From Anarhynchus alexandrinus (Eukaryota > Chordata > Aves > Charadriiformes > Charadriidae): 64,000 nucleotides of DNA. Positions within the stretch are counted from its first letter, which is position 1. Every line of letters starts with the position of its first letter. Location: positions 601,302-665,301 of the forward strand of contig VUYV01000231.1 of assembly GCA_008711295.1 (NCBI GenBank), in the 5' to 3' direction. The position numbers and the translations under genes are program-made. The notes below the pieces were generated by a model, which was not told the DNA's origin, ran no database searches, and saw nothing but the letters and a program-made list of their open reading frames with translations. Shown here piece by piece: positions 33,723 to 47,812 of this stretch.

Positions 33723-36700
33723 TTATTTCCTGGCATCCTTCATTCAGATGGAAAGCTTTGTTCACTACTATTACTCCTCTTGAACTTTGCTATATACTCT
33801 TTCACACCATGTAAATACTACCTTTAAACAACTACTGCAAACTCATATTGATACTATTGAAAGACAAAAATCTCCACTCTTTTTGTAATATAAAAGGCCC
33901 CAGTTTAAACCCATAAACACCACCAGCTCAGTTATGGATGCTTGCACTTGCCCAGGGCAACTCAGGCAACTTTGAAAAAGCTATGCTATCACTGGTCATT
34001 TTGAGCTAAACACAAGAATTTTCACACCATTAAAAAAAAAAAGGAAAGAAAGAAAAAAGGAGACCTATGCCTCCAAATAATTACTTTATTAATTGATACT
34101 ATATTGCTAATATGCTGTTTTACAGCTTCTAAATACTGTTCATCAGAAACTTAAAAACTAAGTTGTTGCTGAACATCTGAATATCACCACTGCCAGTTGC
34201 CAATAAATAAATTTACTTCCAGAGTTTCTGAAAACTTCACACATTGCCCTAAATATATGAAGCTTTTGCTCTAGCTGACTATTTGCATTAGTCTTCCTAA
34301 AATCTGGCTCCTTAGTACTACCTTTTGAAACCAGTTCTATTTCCCCTCTAAATTGTATATTATACAGTTATGATAAGGCACAGCTTAAAGGAAACCACAG
34401 CTTTCCCTCTTGCTATTACAAATGTTTATACATTGCCATTTGGAAGAAATAATCTTTGAGGAGATCTTTGAAAAAACTTCAGAACATAAGCATTTCTCTG
34501 CACCTGCCAAGTTGCACAAACAGGAAGACCAAGTATTCCAGACATTGAAGAAATTATTAGCAAGCATTTAAGTGATTCAGAAATCTAAATCGTTGTAGGT
34601 AGTGTAAGTCAGTGGAAAGAAAAGGAGATATTATATACTTCTATAAAGCCTATACCTATAGCCCAGTCAAGTAGGGCTCTATATGTAAAAGCTTCCATTG
34701 TAGGAAAAAAAAGTAAGTGTTCCAAGAGGAGAGAAATTAAAAACAGTATTGTGCCTCAAATTACAAGCAGCAGTTGTGTTTGAAATAAAATACGGAAGGA
34801 ATTTAATGCAAAAGCTTCAACTACCATGCAGCACAAACTGGAGTGTGTAACAGCAAGTCAACTAAAAGCTTTTTAGAAAGGCTGAATTAATCTTTTTTTT
34901 GTAGTGTTCCTACTTTTCAGCTACAGACATTAGGAAAGTATGTATTGATGTCACACAAAGACTACTGTACTTTAAATGAATACTAGCATATGCCCCAGGA
35001 GAAATTTCAATTTTGGTGAACAAAGATTGTACTCCCTTAGTTCTTCAACTACTTTAGCAATTCAGATAACAGAGGATATTTTCAAACTGATTTTTAAAAG
35101 AAGGCAAAATGCATTCAGTGGATATGCAGTCTAAGATACTACTTTGTACCCAAAGTCTGAGTACAAATTCAACAAGTTTCAGGACGTATCCTGCACTCCA
35201 CTCAACTTATACAACAGGCTGAACTTACTGGATCACATCAATCATCTTCCCTGGTATTCTTCAAGAAACAGCTGGATGAAGAAACTTGTATTCTCTGCAG
35301 TCACACAGGCAATTAATGCCAGTATTTATGAAGTCCAAAATGCCAGCATAACAGATGCAACAAAATAAGCACAGCTTTTGAAATATGCCTTTCTCTGTAT
35401 CTTAATTTTTCAGCTCTAATGTGCACCCTTTCAAATGAATCAAAGCTTTGTATCTCTGTATTTCTGTCACAGGACTCAAAATTATTTATCTGTTGCAGGG
35501 TGACAGAGCCTGAAGTCAGTGTAACTGACTGACAAAATACTGACAACATAAGACCACAGTTATATACCCAGGAGCAAGTTATGTGTAACAAAAAAATAAT
35601 TCAGCTTATTGTACCACTTTTTTCGGTGGAAAAGTTGAGGTGAAGTCATGCAGAATCATCTATACAATTTTATCCCATTGACAACTTTATTTTAAGGCCA
35701 ATTGGAAATCAATGAAGACATCTTACTAAATCAGATCCCTTCTTCATACAAGTACTAAATTTAGACCTGAAGAGAAAACAGTCAACACCCTTCCAAAGGG
35801 AAAGGAGAATTCCACTTTAAATGTTACATGCTTTCATCTTGTTACTCGTCTCCAATCAACACTGTCATAGTGGATAAAGATGAGCTGTGAGGTGAGTTGT
35901 ATGTTCTGCCCTACTTCTAAGAACATGCACCCCAGCAGCAACAAAACAGAAGGTTCAAGTTCTGTTATGAACATGTTTCTTCAACCATTTACACTTTCAT
36001 CTAGGCACACTGAGCAGGCATATTTTCAAAGAAGCAAGCTAAAATTCACAAGGATTGTAAAGTACTCTACTGTCAGTGTAAATGTCATGGCTCAGATCAA
36101 TACTTACTGAGCTATTTTGTAATGTGGTTTGGGTATGTCTGCAAACAAGACAAGGTATTTTTAATACACAAAATTGGATACAGCAAAGTAACAAAACCAT
36201 GCACCTCCAGAGACCCATGATGAATCTGATCTTGTTGGTTCCCCTGGAGTTTGTATCTCAGGGGTGCTTGCATCCTTCCATCTGAAAGCACCTGATCACT
36301 CAACAGAATACCAGTAGGAAATCATCAAAAAAATCCTCACTTCAGATATCTGAGCATTTCCTTAAGCTTGGTTAATAAGAAATTCACCTTAAACAATTCT
36401 TTCTGCTCCCTGTTCTTAACCCAAGTCATTTACAACTAGCAAACAATGCCTCGGTTTTCATTCTTCTGACCTAAAGAGGGCAATTTTTCCTCTCCTATAT
36501 AATAAGGTGATTGGGAAAGAAACAAGCTTGACATAATTCCTGTGTACCTCTTCCAGTCTGTGCCTTTTTTTCAATATAGAATTGTGCAAAGTATATCAGA
36601 CAAGCCTCATGAGTGCCGTGCACACCACCATTAATATTTCCGTTTCTACTGACACAGATAGATCATGAGATCCATTTTGACTTTCTCACAGTTACATCAT

Positions 36701-38405
36701 ACTGTCAGCTCAATCTACCGTCTGTCACAAAAAATATAAAAGATCATTCTGTCTCCTCCAAACCTTAAATTTGTAGCTGAACAAAGTGTCCTCTTCTTTA
36801 AGTGCAAAACACTACATGTATATTCTGTCCCAATGCTATTATTCTTGTCTTCAAATCAGTTTTTGGCACTTCGGTTTTGGTCCTCTTTTGCTTCAGTGAA
36901 AATGCTTAGACAATGAATTTCACCAAAAACCACCTTTCATCCAGATACTACTGCTGCTTTTAACACTACCTCCTTCTATAGCCTTAAGTGTAGGAGACAC
37001 TGAAGAATTATAACAATTTAGAATTTTATGATGAAGGGTTTTGATATCAAGTGAAGTAAAGCTGTATTAACACATTCTTAGATTTATTGATAACAACAGC
37101 AGAATGCTTTTTTAAATGAAAGCATCCAAACTCAGCAATTTCAAATTCTGATTGCCCCATTATGATGCAGACACTCCAAAAACTACACCTATGCCCTTTT
37201 AATACATCATACCCATATATTAATATTTCATGCATGCCCTGTTTCAGATTTCTGTTATTGTGAAGTATTTGTTTAATTATCACTTCCAACCTAAAACATT
37301 GGAGTATTTAAATTAGATCTGCATCAATGCAGACATAAAAATATTTTTATTTGAGGTTTATTACAGACACTGCACAAGCATTTGGAAATTGCTCAATTCA
37401 TATGCAGAAAAAAAACACAAGACAGCTTTTTAGAGTGCAAAATAAATTAAAGCACTTCAGAAAATATTTAGACTATCTCAACACATTATTTAATAAAAAT
37501 TGATTCTAATTTAAAAGAATAAAAAAAGATATTTGGCTATTATATTATTATATCTACCCCATTTTTCAAGAAGGAAAAAGACCCACCATGCAAATCTTCC
37601 AAAGGGAAGTTTTTAGTTAATTCAGAGTCTACTTAATTTCACTGATAGTTTTTCTCTGTATCACAACTTGCAATTGAAAAATTTAAGACAGGAGTAAAAC
37701 CACAAAAATTACGTAATTTAAATGAAATTATCTCTGGCCCAGGACCTCAGTTTTCAATTTTACATGATCATCTAGCACATCTTCCAGAAGTTTCATTTGA
37801 AGCTCATTCCTAAATTCTAATGCTCCCAATTCCACTAAACTAATCCCTCATATGCAAGCACTCCCCATCTCTGCCCAAACAAACTTATTAGGAAGCTGTA
37901 AAAGCAAGTTTCTAAATTACCAATGTTATAGTTCAGGGTGACTCGCAACAGAAAAAAAAAAAAATTGTTTTCTTTACTACCCTTGTCATATGACGCAGCT
38001 CTTGTTTACTCTAAGGACACAAGGTAAAGCCTTATCTACAAAGAAAATTTACCAAAACACACTTGGAATGATAGTAGTGATGCAGTGGATAGAAAATGGC
38101 TTTTCCAAATTTGTTTGTAGAACAACATTGCTGATGTTTTTAAATGGTGAAAAATACCACATAAACCCTTTGTACCCTAATACAGAGATGGCAAAACATG
38201 ATGGCATGTTATATTCTTACTTGACCTGCATGAATGCCCAAAATGCATCTCAGTCACTTCCCCAGTAAGAGACCCTATTCTTAACTTTTCTTTCAATTTA
38301 ATGTAGTCAAGATTTACACAATTACTTATTCATTATCCTCAACAGTTACCTTCCTTTAGTCCTTTCAAAGGTATGTTCAAGAATCCTGGAAAAGGAATAA
38401 AAAGA

Positions 38406-38444
38406 TCACCTTGACACTCAAGGTCAAGGTGACACTCAAGGTGA
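38406..38444 (+). promoter_or_regulatory. cluster of four TCAAGGTSA nuclear-receptor-like half-sites
   Basis: TCACCTTGA (reverse) at 38406-38414, TCAAGGTCA at 38418-38426, TCAAGGTGA at 38424-38432 and again at 38436-38444. TCAAGGTCA is the known extended half-site for ERR and NR5A receptors. The cluster arises from a small local duplication, and function is unproven. Confidence 0.35.
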
Positions 38445-41400
38445 CTGCAAGGGGAATCTTCAAAACGGTAGTTTGTACTTGTACCTGTGATGCAGACTGG
38501 CAAGTTTGAAATTTTCTGCTTTGTTTCCTGAGAATATCAAGCTTGGTTTCATTAAGTTTTGCCTAAGAACTTCTGAACTTTCAGTCATGTACTCTGTCAC
38601 CCCAACTGAAGTAAAACTTTTAAGTAAAGGCTTACAACGAATAACTTGTGATCTAATAGTTACAAGTTTTCTAATTAAACAATGAGTTTTAAACATCTTT
38701 GCATTCAACTCTTCCTTTGGAAAGTGGGATACTAGATGACAGAAGCTCAACATAACTGAAATGTCAGAGTAGTGGAAGGGCTGCAGTAAAATACAGAGGA
38801 ATATATTTCATGCTCAGAAATATAATGATCAGCTTCATAAACAAAAATCTTGCTTCCAACAACTATTGACAGCTTCATTCCCAACGTCCAAAGAATGTGC
38901 TTAAATGAAGTACAGCCTACTACCAGAACTAAACATTCAGTGGGAAGTTAGAAACATGTTATATGCCAAGATATAATATGCTGCTATTCTACCATGCCTG
39001 TATCAAATGACATGAAAGGACGCAGAGCCTAATAATTGCTGTAGTGGAAGGCAGTCATCTCACTTGAGTTTATTTCTCTTCTTTGATAGCAGTAACTCTT
39101 CAGGTACATAATTCCAGTCACTCATATCACACAAATCACTCCCTCTAATAATTGGTGTTGCACAAGCCAAGTTCTACACATCTTCAGCTCAATTATCATC
39201 TTTTTTTCCAAAAGAAATTCTGGCAAATGCAGAGATAGCTGAACTTTTCTTCTTGGACAGTTCACACCACTGTGAAACTTAATCAAAGAATACAGTCTAT
39301 CACGGCTTTTTATCATTTTCTGAGACAGGTAAATGGCTGTAATATCTGCAAGTAGAAACACTTAAAAATACAACTTTTAATTGTATTTCATTATCTCTTT
39401 TATAACATGTTTTCTTGTAAAAATGAGGCTATGATGGAACTTGGCTTTTTGAGTGCATCTAAAACATGAGAAAGTCTACAGAGGGGAAAAAATTAAAGAA
39501 ATATTAACATAATTTTTTTGAGACTCCAAACTCCAATTGTTGTTTTGTAAAAGCAGTTCACACATACCCTCATAAGCTAACTCTCTTTAATCCCATTTAT
39601 GGTGAAACAATAACAGCCATAGAATCTCTTGGGTTTGACCCAAGTCCTTTGTTCCATTCTTTTCTCCACCACTTAGGGGTCTCAGAGAAAGAGATGGGAG
39701 GAGAGAAAAGAGGAAGATGTTAAGACAAGCAGTACCTGACTGAGCCAAGAACCTCATGGTTCTGGCAATGGAACCTCTCAGATTCGCACAAGTTTCTAGG
39801 CCCAGTTAATTGGCTATCAGTAGTCAGAATTACTTGGAACATAGTGCCCATCAACAGAAAAGTAATGGAGAGGACTCTCAAAATAGCCTGTTAAAGTCCT
39901 CCCACACACAATCAGAAATGGTATGTTAGGGACCATGATTCTTCTCCATCCCCAGTGGAATTCTACTGCAATAGGTAAACAATTCCATGTTTCAGCTTTT
40001 CCACAAGAAGGTTTTATGAAGTCTGGGTCCTGACCTGGAAAAGAGTAATTGCTTTGCCAGCCATCTTCAGCATGGCAGTAAAGTGGACTGTCTCATCACA
40101 CTAAAAGAGTTCTCAGAGCAGTCAGTCCCATCCATAGTAGTTTCTGTTTATTATACTCCCCATTAAAATTCTTTTTACCAGAAGGGTATTGGACCTAAGA
40201 GATATATAAAAAGACAGCAATGTACCCTCCTATGGATAAATTGGTTCTTTGGACACAACTAGCTTTAAGATTGCAGAATAATTTAACACGAAGCTACCCT
40301 CAAGTTCCCAAGTGAACTTAAAAGGGCAATGATGTCTTTTTCCATAATGCTAAGATACCAGACATTTTCTGGGTATTACAAGGTTAAAAAAACATTCATG
40401 ACACTCAGAACTACTGGCAACAGAGAAAACAAGTACTATCTCAGCAGACAGGTCATACAGCACACACAAGGTAGTAGGAATCAAATAGATGGAGTAGTTA
40501 TTGACTCATGCAAACTCAGCACTGAAGTTAAATAGCCACATTCTTCCTCATAATTTTGAAAGGTCTGAAACAAAACATAGTCTAAGAACACATTTTCAGC
40601 AAATGTAACTTCCTCTTGATAAAAAGGAAATCAACCTGTTTAGTTGTTTTTTCAAATAATTAGCTATATTTCTTTCATTTTACACTACATTGTTCCTGGA
40701 TACATGCCCAAAACACAAGTGAAATCTTGATTCTGCTTCAACTTTTCAGATACCCTGTCTGTTAACATGGTCCCCAGCATACCTGCACACGTTCCATTTG
40801 TCATGTGGTGCAAGAACAAGTCTTACACTCAGGACAGTTGGCTGTCTCTCCTCAAAGAATAGCTGAGATTTTTTACGCAGCCTGCCCTAAATCAACAGAC
40901 CCTGACAGATCAGCTACAAGCATCCTACATGCCAGCTATATGCACGTGCAAAGCTGCAAGGTAGCATGCTGGACTTTAGCTTGCTTTTTGGTCCAGTTGG
41001 GAGGGGAAAATAGCTTGAGGAAACAGATACAAAGTAAACCACATGCAGGTAGACTGCCAGAACACCTGTCCTTGGACAGATCCAACAGCACACTAACAAC
41101 AGTACAAGTCCAGCAGCCTGTTCATAGCCAGGCAAGCACTTGCTGGTCCACCTAGTAGTGTTAGTCTGCACATAGAGATCCATTAGAAGCATCAAATCTT
41201 CATGTTGAAACTTCCTTTGGGATACTCAGTTTGGAAGAGACGTTAGCAATAATAATAGTACACTGCTTGCAAAGGTATCTTTTTATTTTCATTAATATAA
41301 TATCCTTTCCATAAATCAAGCTTATTGATAGCACCGAGTATTTCTTTACAGAAACTTGCCATGGTAGCAAAAAGCAATGACACTTGATCCCATGAGAAGG

Positions 41401-44400
41401 AATTTGTGTTCAATGACTGAAGCAGTTGAAACATGAAAAAAGCTTTCTCAATTGCAAAAATGCTGGCAGAGTTTCTGTTTTTCTAATCAGTGTCAGGATT
41501 TAAACACCACATCACTTCTCATCATAAGTTTTCAGACCCAGACAAGCCAACTTTCACACAGAAGGAATCAACACTTGCTTTTTAATACCAGAGAAACTGG
41601 TTTGAATGAGCTCCTGCCAGTAGTTCAAAAAAGAAGCCAAGTCTCTGTACTTAAAAATTCCTTTCTCAAATTAATTACCATCCCCCTATCCAGAACAGTG
41701 GACATCAAGGGCTATGAAGGAAAAAAATATAATCAAGCACGCATCGCATTGGCTCAACATAGGTTTAAATTATGGCTGAAAGGGTAGAGAATTAAATAGT
41801 CTAATGACAATTTTTTATATTGATTCTAAGTACTTGAAATCCACAATGCAATTATGTAAATTTCACATGTGCTCAAAACTGTGATTTTCCTGTCCTTAAC
41901 AAATGAATTTTTAGCATATTGTACAAGTTTAAGCAGAGTACACCAAGGAGCCTTGTAATTTCTTGGTCTCATGTGCCTGTTATACTTTTCTTGCTCTGAC
42001 AACACCTGTAAACCCATACTCTGGCTCCATATAACTCCTCTTGACCTATATTATACATTCATACTCGACTACAAGAAGGGAAAGAAGTGTAGAAAGCAAG
42101 TGGACATACATACATCCAAACTTAAGATTGTACGCGTGAACTATGATTCAGAAACAGCAATTCAGATTGTCGCTATCAGCAATAAATTGAGTTTTGTACC
42201 AATGGATTTTACACCTCTTCAGACTCATGAGGTGTCAGTCTTCTCTGTTCTTACAGGTAGTGAGTCCAAATAAAATTAAGGATTGCCAAATACACTGACT
42301 GCCTCAAGACAAACAACAGAGTTCACATACCCACATACAAATGTCAAATGAGAGCCTCAAGACACTTATTTGATCTCAAAGCCAGAAGTAGTCAATGGCC
42401 CATATGCAGTAGTATAACACATGGAAAAAGAAAGAATCTAAACTCAAATACAAACTGAAAAATATTTTCATCCATTCTGAAGACAGTACTGAGTAACAGC
42501 AGGAAACTGTAGAACCCTTCTCCTAAAGGATTTTCACCAGACTTCCAAATAAAGCACTGTCAGTTTTCCCAATTCTTCTTTAACCAAGTCTGTCACTCAG
42601 CAGACAGTTCTTGTTCTAGACAGACACCTGAACATAAACAGGTATCTTTTTGTGAGAAAGGAACATTCATACAATGTTGTATGAGAGCAAATGTCAGTTC
42701 TCTCTTGATTTAAAGAGGAAGACTATCTTAAGTCAAGACTTCAAAAATCAAGAAATCAGTAAAGTAATTCTACCAGTCTTGCTGTTCAGTTATGGGGCTT
42801 TCTAAGAACAGGTGGATACACATTTTTCTGTATGAGATGACTGACAAGAAGAGAAGTGCATAGTGCAGCACAAATTTGCTAGTTCAGCAGATCTGCAAGA
42901 CTCTACCGTAAATTTGAAGCACGGAAATATCACTACAACTGCACCTGAGACATTCTTGCTTTCCCTAAAAATGTTTACGTGAGTCTACAATGCTAACAGC
43001 ACAGCCAATACAACACACAGTGTCCTATGATTCTTGAGGAAGAGAAACAGATTATGTAAAAGACACACACTACAATAAGAGCACCCCAAACAAACTTTGA
43101 CACGTTTTACAAAGACGCCTCTAATAAAAGAACTAGATGATTTTAATCCTTTGAAGGTTTTTGTTGGATTACATTTTGGGGAGAGGTGGAAAATATATTT
43201 AATCACCACTGAGATGCAGAAATTCAAGATCATCCTAATGTCAGATTATCTCTTATGGGTTTTTTGCAGTCATCTGTTTTGTACATTTCCAAATTACACC
43301 AGCCATCATAACACACACACACGCACATACACCCCCACATCAGTGTTTAAAACATTCCACCAAAATTTAAACTCTACCATAGACAGAAAAGCTGGTCATC
43401 TCTCCAACACAGAAAGGACAAGAGTATAATTTTGTTTGAAGCCCAAAAGTCCTGAACAGCTATTTAATAGTGAACTATTTGGAAATCTATTGAATAAAAG
43501 ACAAAAAATGGCTGGAAAGTAGGCAACACATTATGATGAAGTTAGAAAAACTAGATGCAGCAAAAGATGTAGCTCAGAAGGAAAAAAAAGAAATGTAAGA
43601 TGGCTTACAGCATGTTCCAGCTGATGGCCCAGGAACTTGTCATTTTTGCACACTAAAAGACAGTGCCTTCATCATGCTGGAAGGGGTTGTGTTTAAATAG
43701 GACTGCCACCTGCTCCACCTGTCTTCACGTATACAGCCTGGCACTTCTACTTGAGAGATGACATTATGCTTACTACTCCTCCCTTGATGTTAAAGAGAGG
43801 GAGGTTCCCAAAGGTAAGCATGTTCAACTTGCCACTCACGGTGCTCCTTTTTCAGCCTACTGTCTTAAAGAAAGTTCTTTAGACAATATTACAGAGAAGC
43901 GGCGTTCACTAAAACATTACTGAAATGATTTAAGTGTATGTTCAGCTGCAAGCAGGTAAGTAGTCCCAGTGACTTCAAAGTTAAGGCATCTGTTAAAGTT
44001 GTTTTCTGGGAATTAGACCAGAGAAAAAGAGCAAAAAGGAAGTGACCTACTTGAATGAAAGCCGCATTCTGAGGTTTATATGTTCAGATCCCCTCAAAAG
44101 AGGCTGACAAGAGGTATTTGCATATATTTCCTTAAGTACAAGCTGTGAAATGACACATAGTATAACTCTCGATTAACCCATTTGGTTCAAAAGGGTTATT
44201 CATACTTATATATACTCAAGATTTTTTTCCACTATCCTTCCATTCACTGCTTATTTCTGTTCACCCAAGAAAGTACTCCTCCTGTTTCCTAAGTATACCC
44301 AAATGCTTAAAAAACAGTAGAGACAAAAACCAAAATGGCTTCTTAGCTGCATTAAAATGATAAGTAGTTTGATTAAAAGTAATCTGTGCTATAGACATCC

Positions 44401-45861
44401 AGAGATCTTTCTAACATGTTTAAATTCTATTTTAAAAGATGGCCAGGATTTAAAGTCCTGATGACTCTTCACTTCTTTTGCCTTTCTTCATCTTGTTAAC
44501 TCAGTCAGAAGCTGCCAATGAACTCTAAAAACCACGTAATAAAAGCTTTAGCAGGATTCTAATTTTGGTCACAGATAACCAAATATAGTAATTCCAGATA
44601 ATATTAGCTGAGATTTATGATGCATTCAACATCTTCAGATGCACAAGAGTATTTTTGGGCATCACTTGAACAGACAATATTCAATGTACAGCTGGTAAAT
44701 TTTACTCCTTTTTTCTCCTGTTTCTATACAAGAAGTATATGCGTGCTGCACTTTATCTCAATTTTCTTCCAAAGGACCTATTTCTTCAGCAAAAGAAAAG
44801 ACAAGTCTAGTCAAGTCTCACCTTCAAGATCAAACTATAGCTGTTTTTGAGAATGTAAGTTAGATATGCCATTGTCCCTTCTTTCAGCAAAAACTAGCAA
44901 TAGAGGAAGACCTGCCCTCTGATGCAACTTAGGATAAGAAAAGTTGGTCCATTTTTTCTGAGCTCTGTTGATTTGTTTTACCTACCACCATCAAAATCTC
45001 TTATCCCAAGAAGAAAGAGCACCTCAAAGCCCAGATCAAATTCTTGGTAATAGAACTGCTTTTACTTTTATACACTTCCCAACTTAGGTCAAACCTGAGA
45101 ACTTTACATTCCACTTATTGCAAAGTAGGGGTTTGCCAGTGACTACACTTCTTGTTCAAAGGTAATAAGAAAGTCACCATAAAAAAAAAAAAAATTAAAC
45201 ATTTTTAGAAAACTATATTGGGACACTGCTTCTTTATCACCTCTTCAACTGACTGATGAAAGGATTAAACACAAGAACCTTGGCTTTTACCAACAAGTGT
45301 GAAAAGATGAAACACTGAAAGGCAAAGGGGAAAGGGGTCTTTACATCTCTCTGGGTCCTCATCATCACATTTCCAACAGGTAGCAGAAACTATTTCTACA
45401 GCGCTATGCCTCTATTCTGTATGGTAATCACTGGTTCACTGTTAACACAAAATGGTCCATGACTCCATCCTTCTTACTTGCATCAGAGGACTGAACAAAG
45501 AAGCTTAAAAGTCATTGGGTATTATGGTAAACTTGGAAGTGTTTTCCAAGTGATAATGAATATAACAAACTGCTAGCTACCTGTAGAATGACTGAAGTGA
45601 GCAAAAGATGAGCCAGTTGCTACAGTTTGTTCCCAATTCTGACTAGAGATAGAGGACAATGTGAAGAGGCACTGTAGGAAGAATGTTTTTTAATCACAGC
45701 AATCTAAAACAGATAAGTTTCCTTATTATCTATGCATTTCCACGGATCAGCTGCAGATCTGTTTCCAAGCACAGAATACCATACTGTCAGTCTGACTTGA
45801 AAGACTATTTCTATTGCTAATCTAGAAGCCTTTCCTTCAGCTTCAGATTATTACCTGTTTA

Positions 45862-45888
45862 TTATTATTTATTTGTAATAAATAATAA
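45862..45888. repeat. AT-rich palindrome, 12-base arms and 3-base loop
   Basis: TTATTATTTATT (45862-45873), loop TGT, AATAAATAATAA (45877-45888), inside a longer TTA/TAA-rich low-complexity tract to about 45927. Confidence 0.85.
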
Positions 45889-47734
45889 ATACATAATAAT
45901 TTATTATTATTTATAATTATTATTACCTTCTGATTACCTGTTATCAGCACAGACATGTAAGTTCAAAGGGAACCAACTAACCCAAAATTCAAATGATTAA
46001 AATGTTCTTCATTTAGCCCCATTACACTGTATTTTTCTGTGTTTATTAAAACCCCACACTAAGGGCAGAAGAACCCTTAAAGCCACACCAAGATCTTGGC
46101 TCATGCTAGATCCACCGTACACAGGGTGCCTGTGTGGAAGATGGGATCGGAAGGAACATGTTCCACAGCAGCAGTCAGATTTCTGGAGAGCACGTAAATA
46201 TGTGAACAGGCATATAGGCTCCAGTGCTTAGAGACTAAACATCTATTTCTGCTGTTCCATCTGGACACATCATTAGGCAGAATGGAGCAATGGCCAACCA
46301 AAGAACATTCCATGGATATCCTGGTCAGTCTGACATGCTTCCTAAACTACATATATGGGTAATCATTAATCTGCTGCAAACTTACCACCAGCTCTATTAC
46401 AAAACAAGAACTAGTACTGGTTCAGTCTTCACAGTAGGCTACAATGATACACATATCACATCTCAGTTATCAAGCACTCCAGAGAAAATCCATGTCAATT
46501 ATTTAAAGGAACTAAAGAGTAATCCAGTCCAAGGATAAGAGTTTCTCATGTTTAATCAAACAGACCTCCAATGCACAGTAGCAATTTATACATTCCATGA
46601 AGAATTTGAGACTAGTTTTGAAATGGAAACATCTTGAATAGCAAAAGCACACACTACGAATTACATGAACAACCCACAAACCTCATTTGGTTCAAAAAGT
46701 CTTCAAGATAAACATTTGTTGGATTCTGGGAGATTACCTGGGGAAAATACCACATATGCTTACATTGGTTTTATACTGTTCTAGACAGCTTATAGATGCT
46801 GGGCTTTTTGTTTACAGGCAAGCATTCCATTTTTTAAGATAGACATGTATGCATATATATACAGACACACTCTTAACATGTACGTATAAAATACTGTACT
46901 TCATTAAAAATGCCCTCTTCTTATGTATGTATAAATATATGTATACATGTATACAGTCAGGCAAACGCATACAAACGAAAATAAAATACATATATCTTTT
47001 TAAAGAGCATTTAATGGATTGACTGCCAGCTCCAACCCTTACTGATAACAACCCAGTTCAGTTCAAATGGGTAATATCTCAACACAGAGCAAGATCACAT
47101 CAAACAGGAGAAAGGTTCTGATGTAGAGTCTTTCTTCAGTGCATTAGGGAGCAGGAATCTTTTTCTTACAGGTAGCCACATCCACAGCTGCTTACCTGTG
47201 GCTGGTACTTTAGATCATCCTCTTATATTTGTACTGGCTCCCTAATGAGTTGTAGAAAAGCAGAGAAAGAGAAAGGATGGCAAATGTGTTATCTTTGTTG
47301 CCTACAAGGGGACAGACTGTCTGGAGACCTTCAGTCTTATGCCTTTAGCATTATCAGTCATTCTGCTGTCTTAGTTTTCAATCCCCTCTGCAAAGCAATC
47401 AGATCTTTTTGGAAGTTGTTAATGTGCAGACCCAGGGCAATTACATAAGAAGTTATTTTAATCATGAACAACACATTAAATTTTGGATTCTGCCACTGTT
47501 GCAGATTAGCACAATGAAATTCTTCACCAGTTTGTGGCTAATGATGTCTAGGCACTTGGGGACCATTATATGCTTCCTTAGCCCTTTCTGGAAGCTGAAT
47601 TTGAGGCTATCCAGACACTAAATTTTCTGGCCTCAGCTCCTTCTCATGAAGAGACATCCATGTCTTCTGTCTTCTTGAAAATCTGCTCAGAGATAATGTT
47701 AATAGGAGCTCCTGATAGATTCTGAATGGTTTCA

Positions 47735-47812
47735 GAAGTTGCACTGCATGTTGGAAAAAGGATAGGGAGTTAGATGGACCTTCAGTCTGACCCAATGACA
47801 GTTCTTATTATT
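47735..47812 (+). mobile_element. old CR1-type 3' end
   Basis: The string ttagatggaccttcagtctg followed by acccaatgacagttcttatt resembles the conserved 3' terminus of an ancient CR1 lineage shared by birds and other reptiles. Only the tail is recognisable. Confidence 0.6.
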
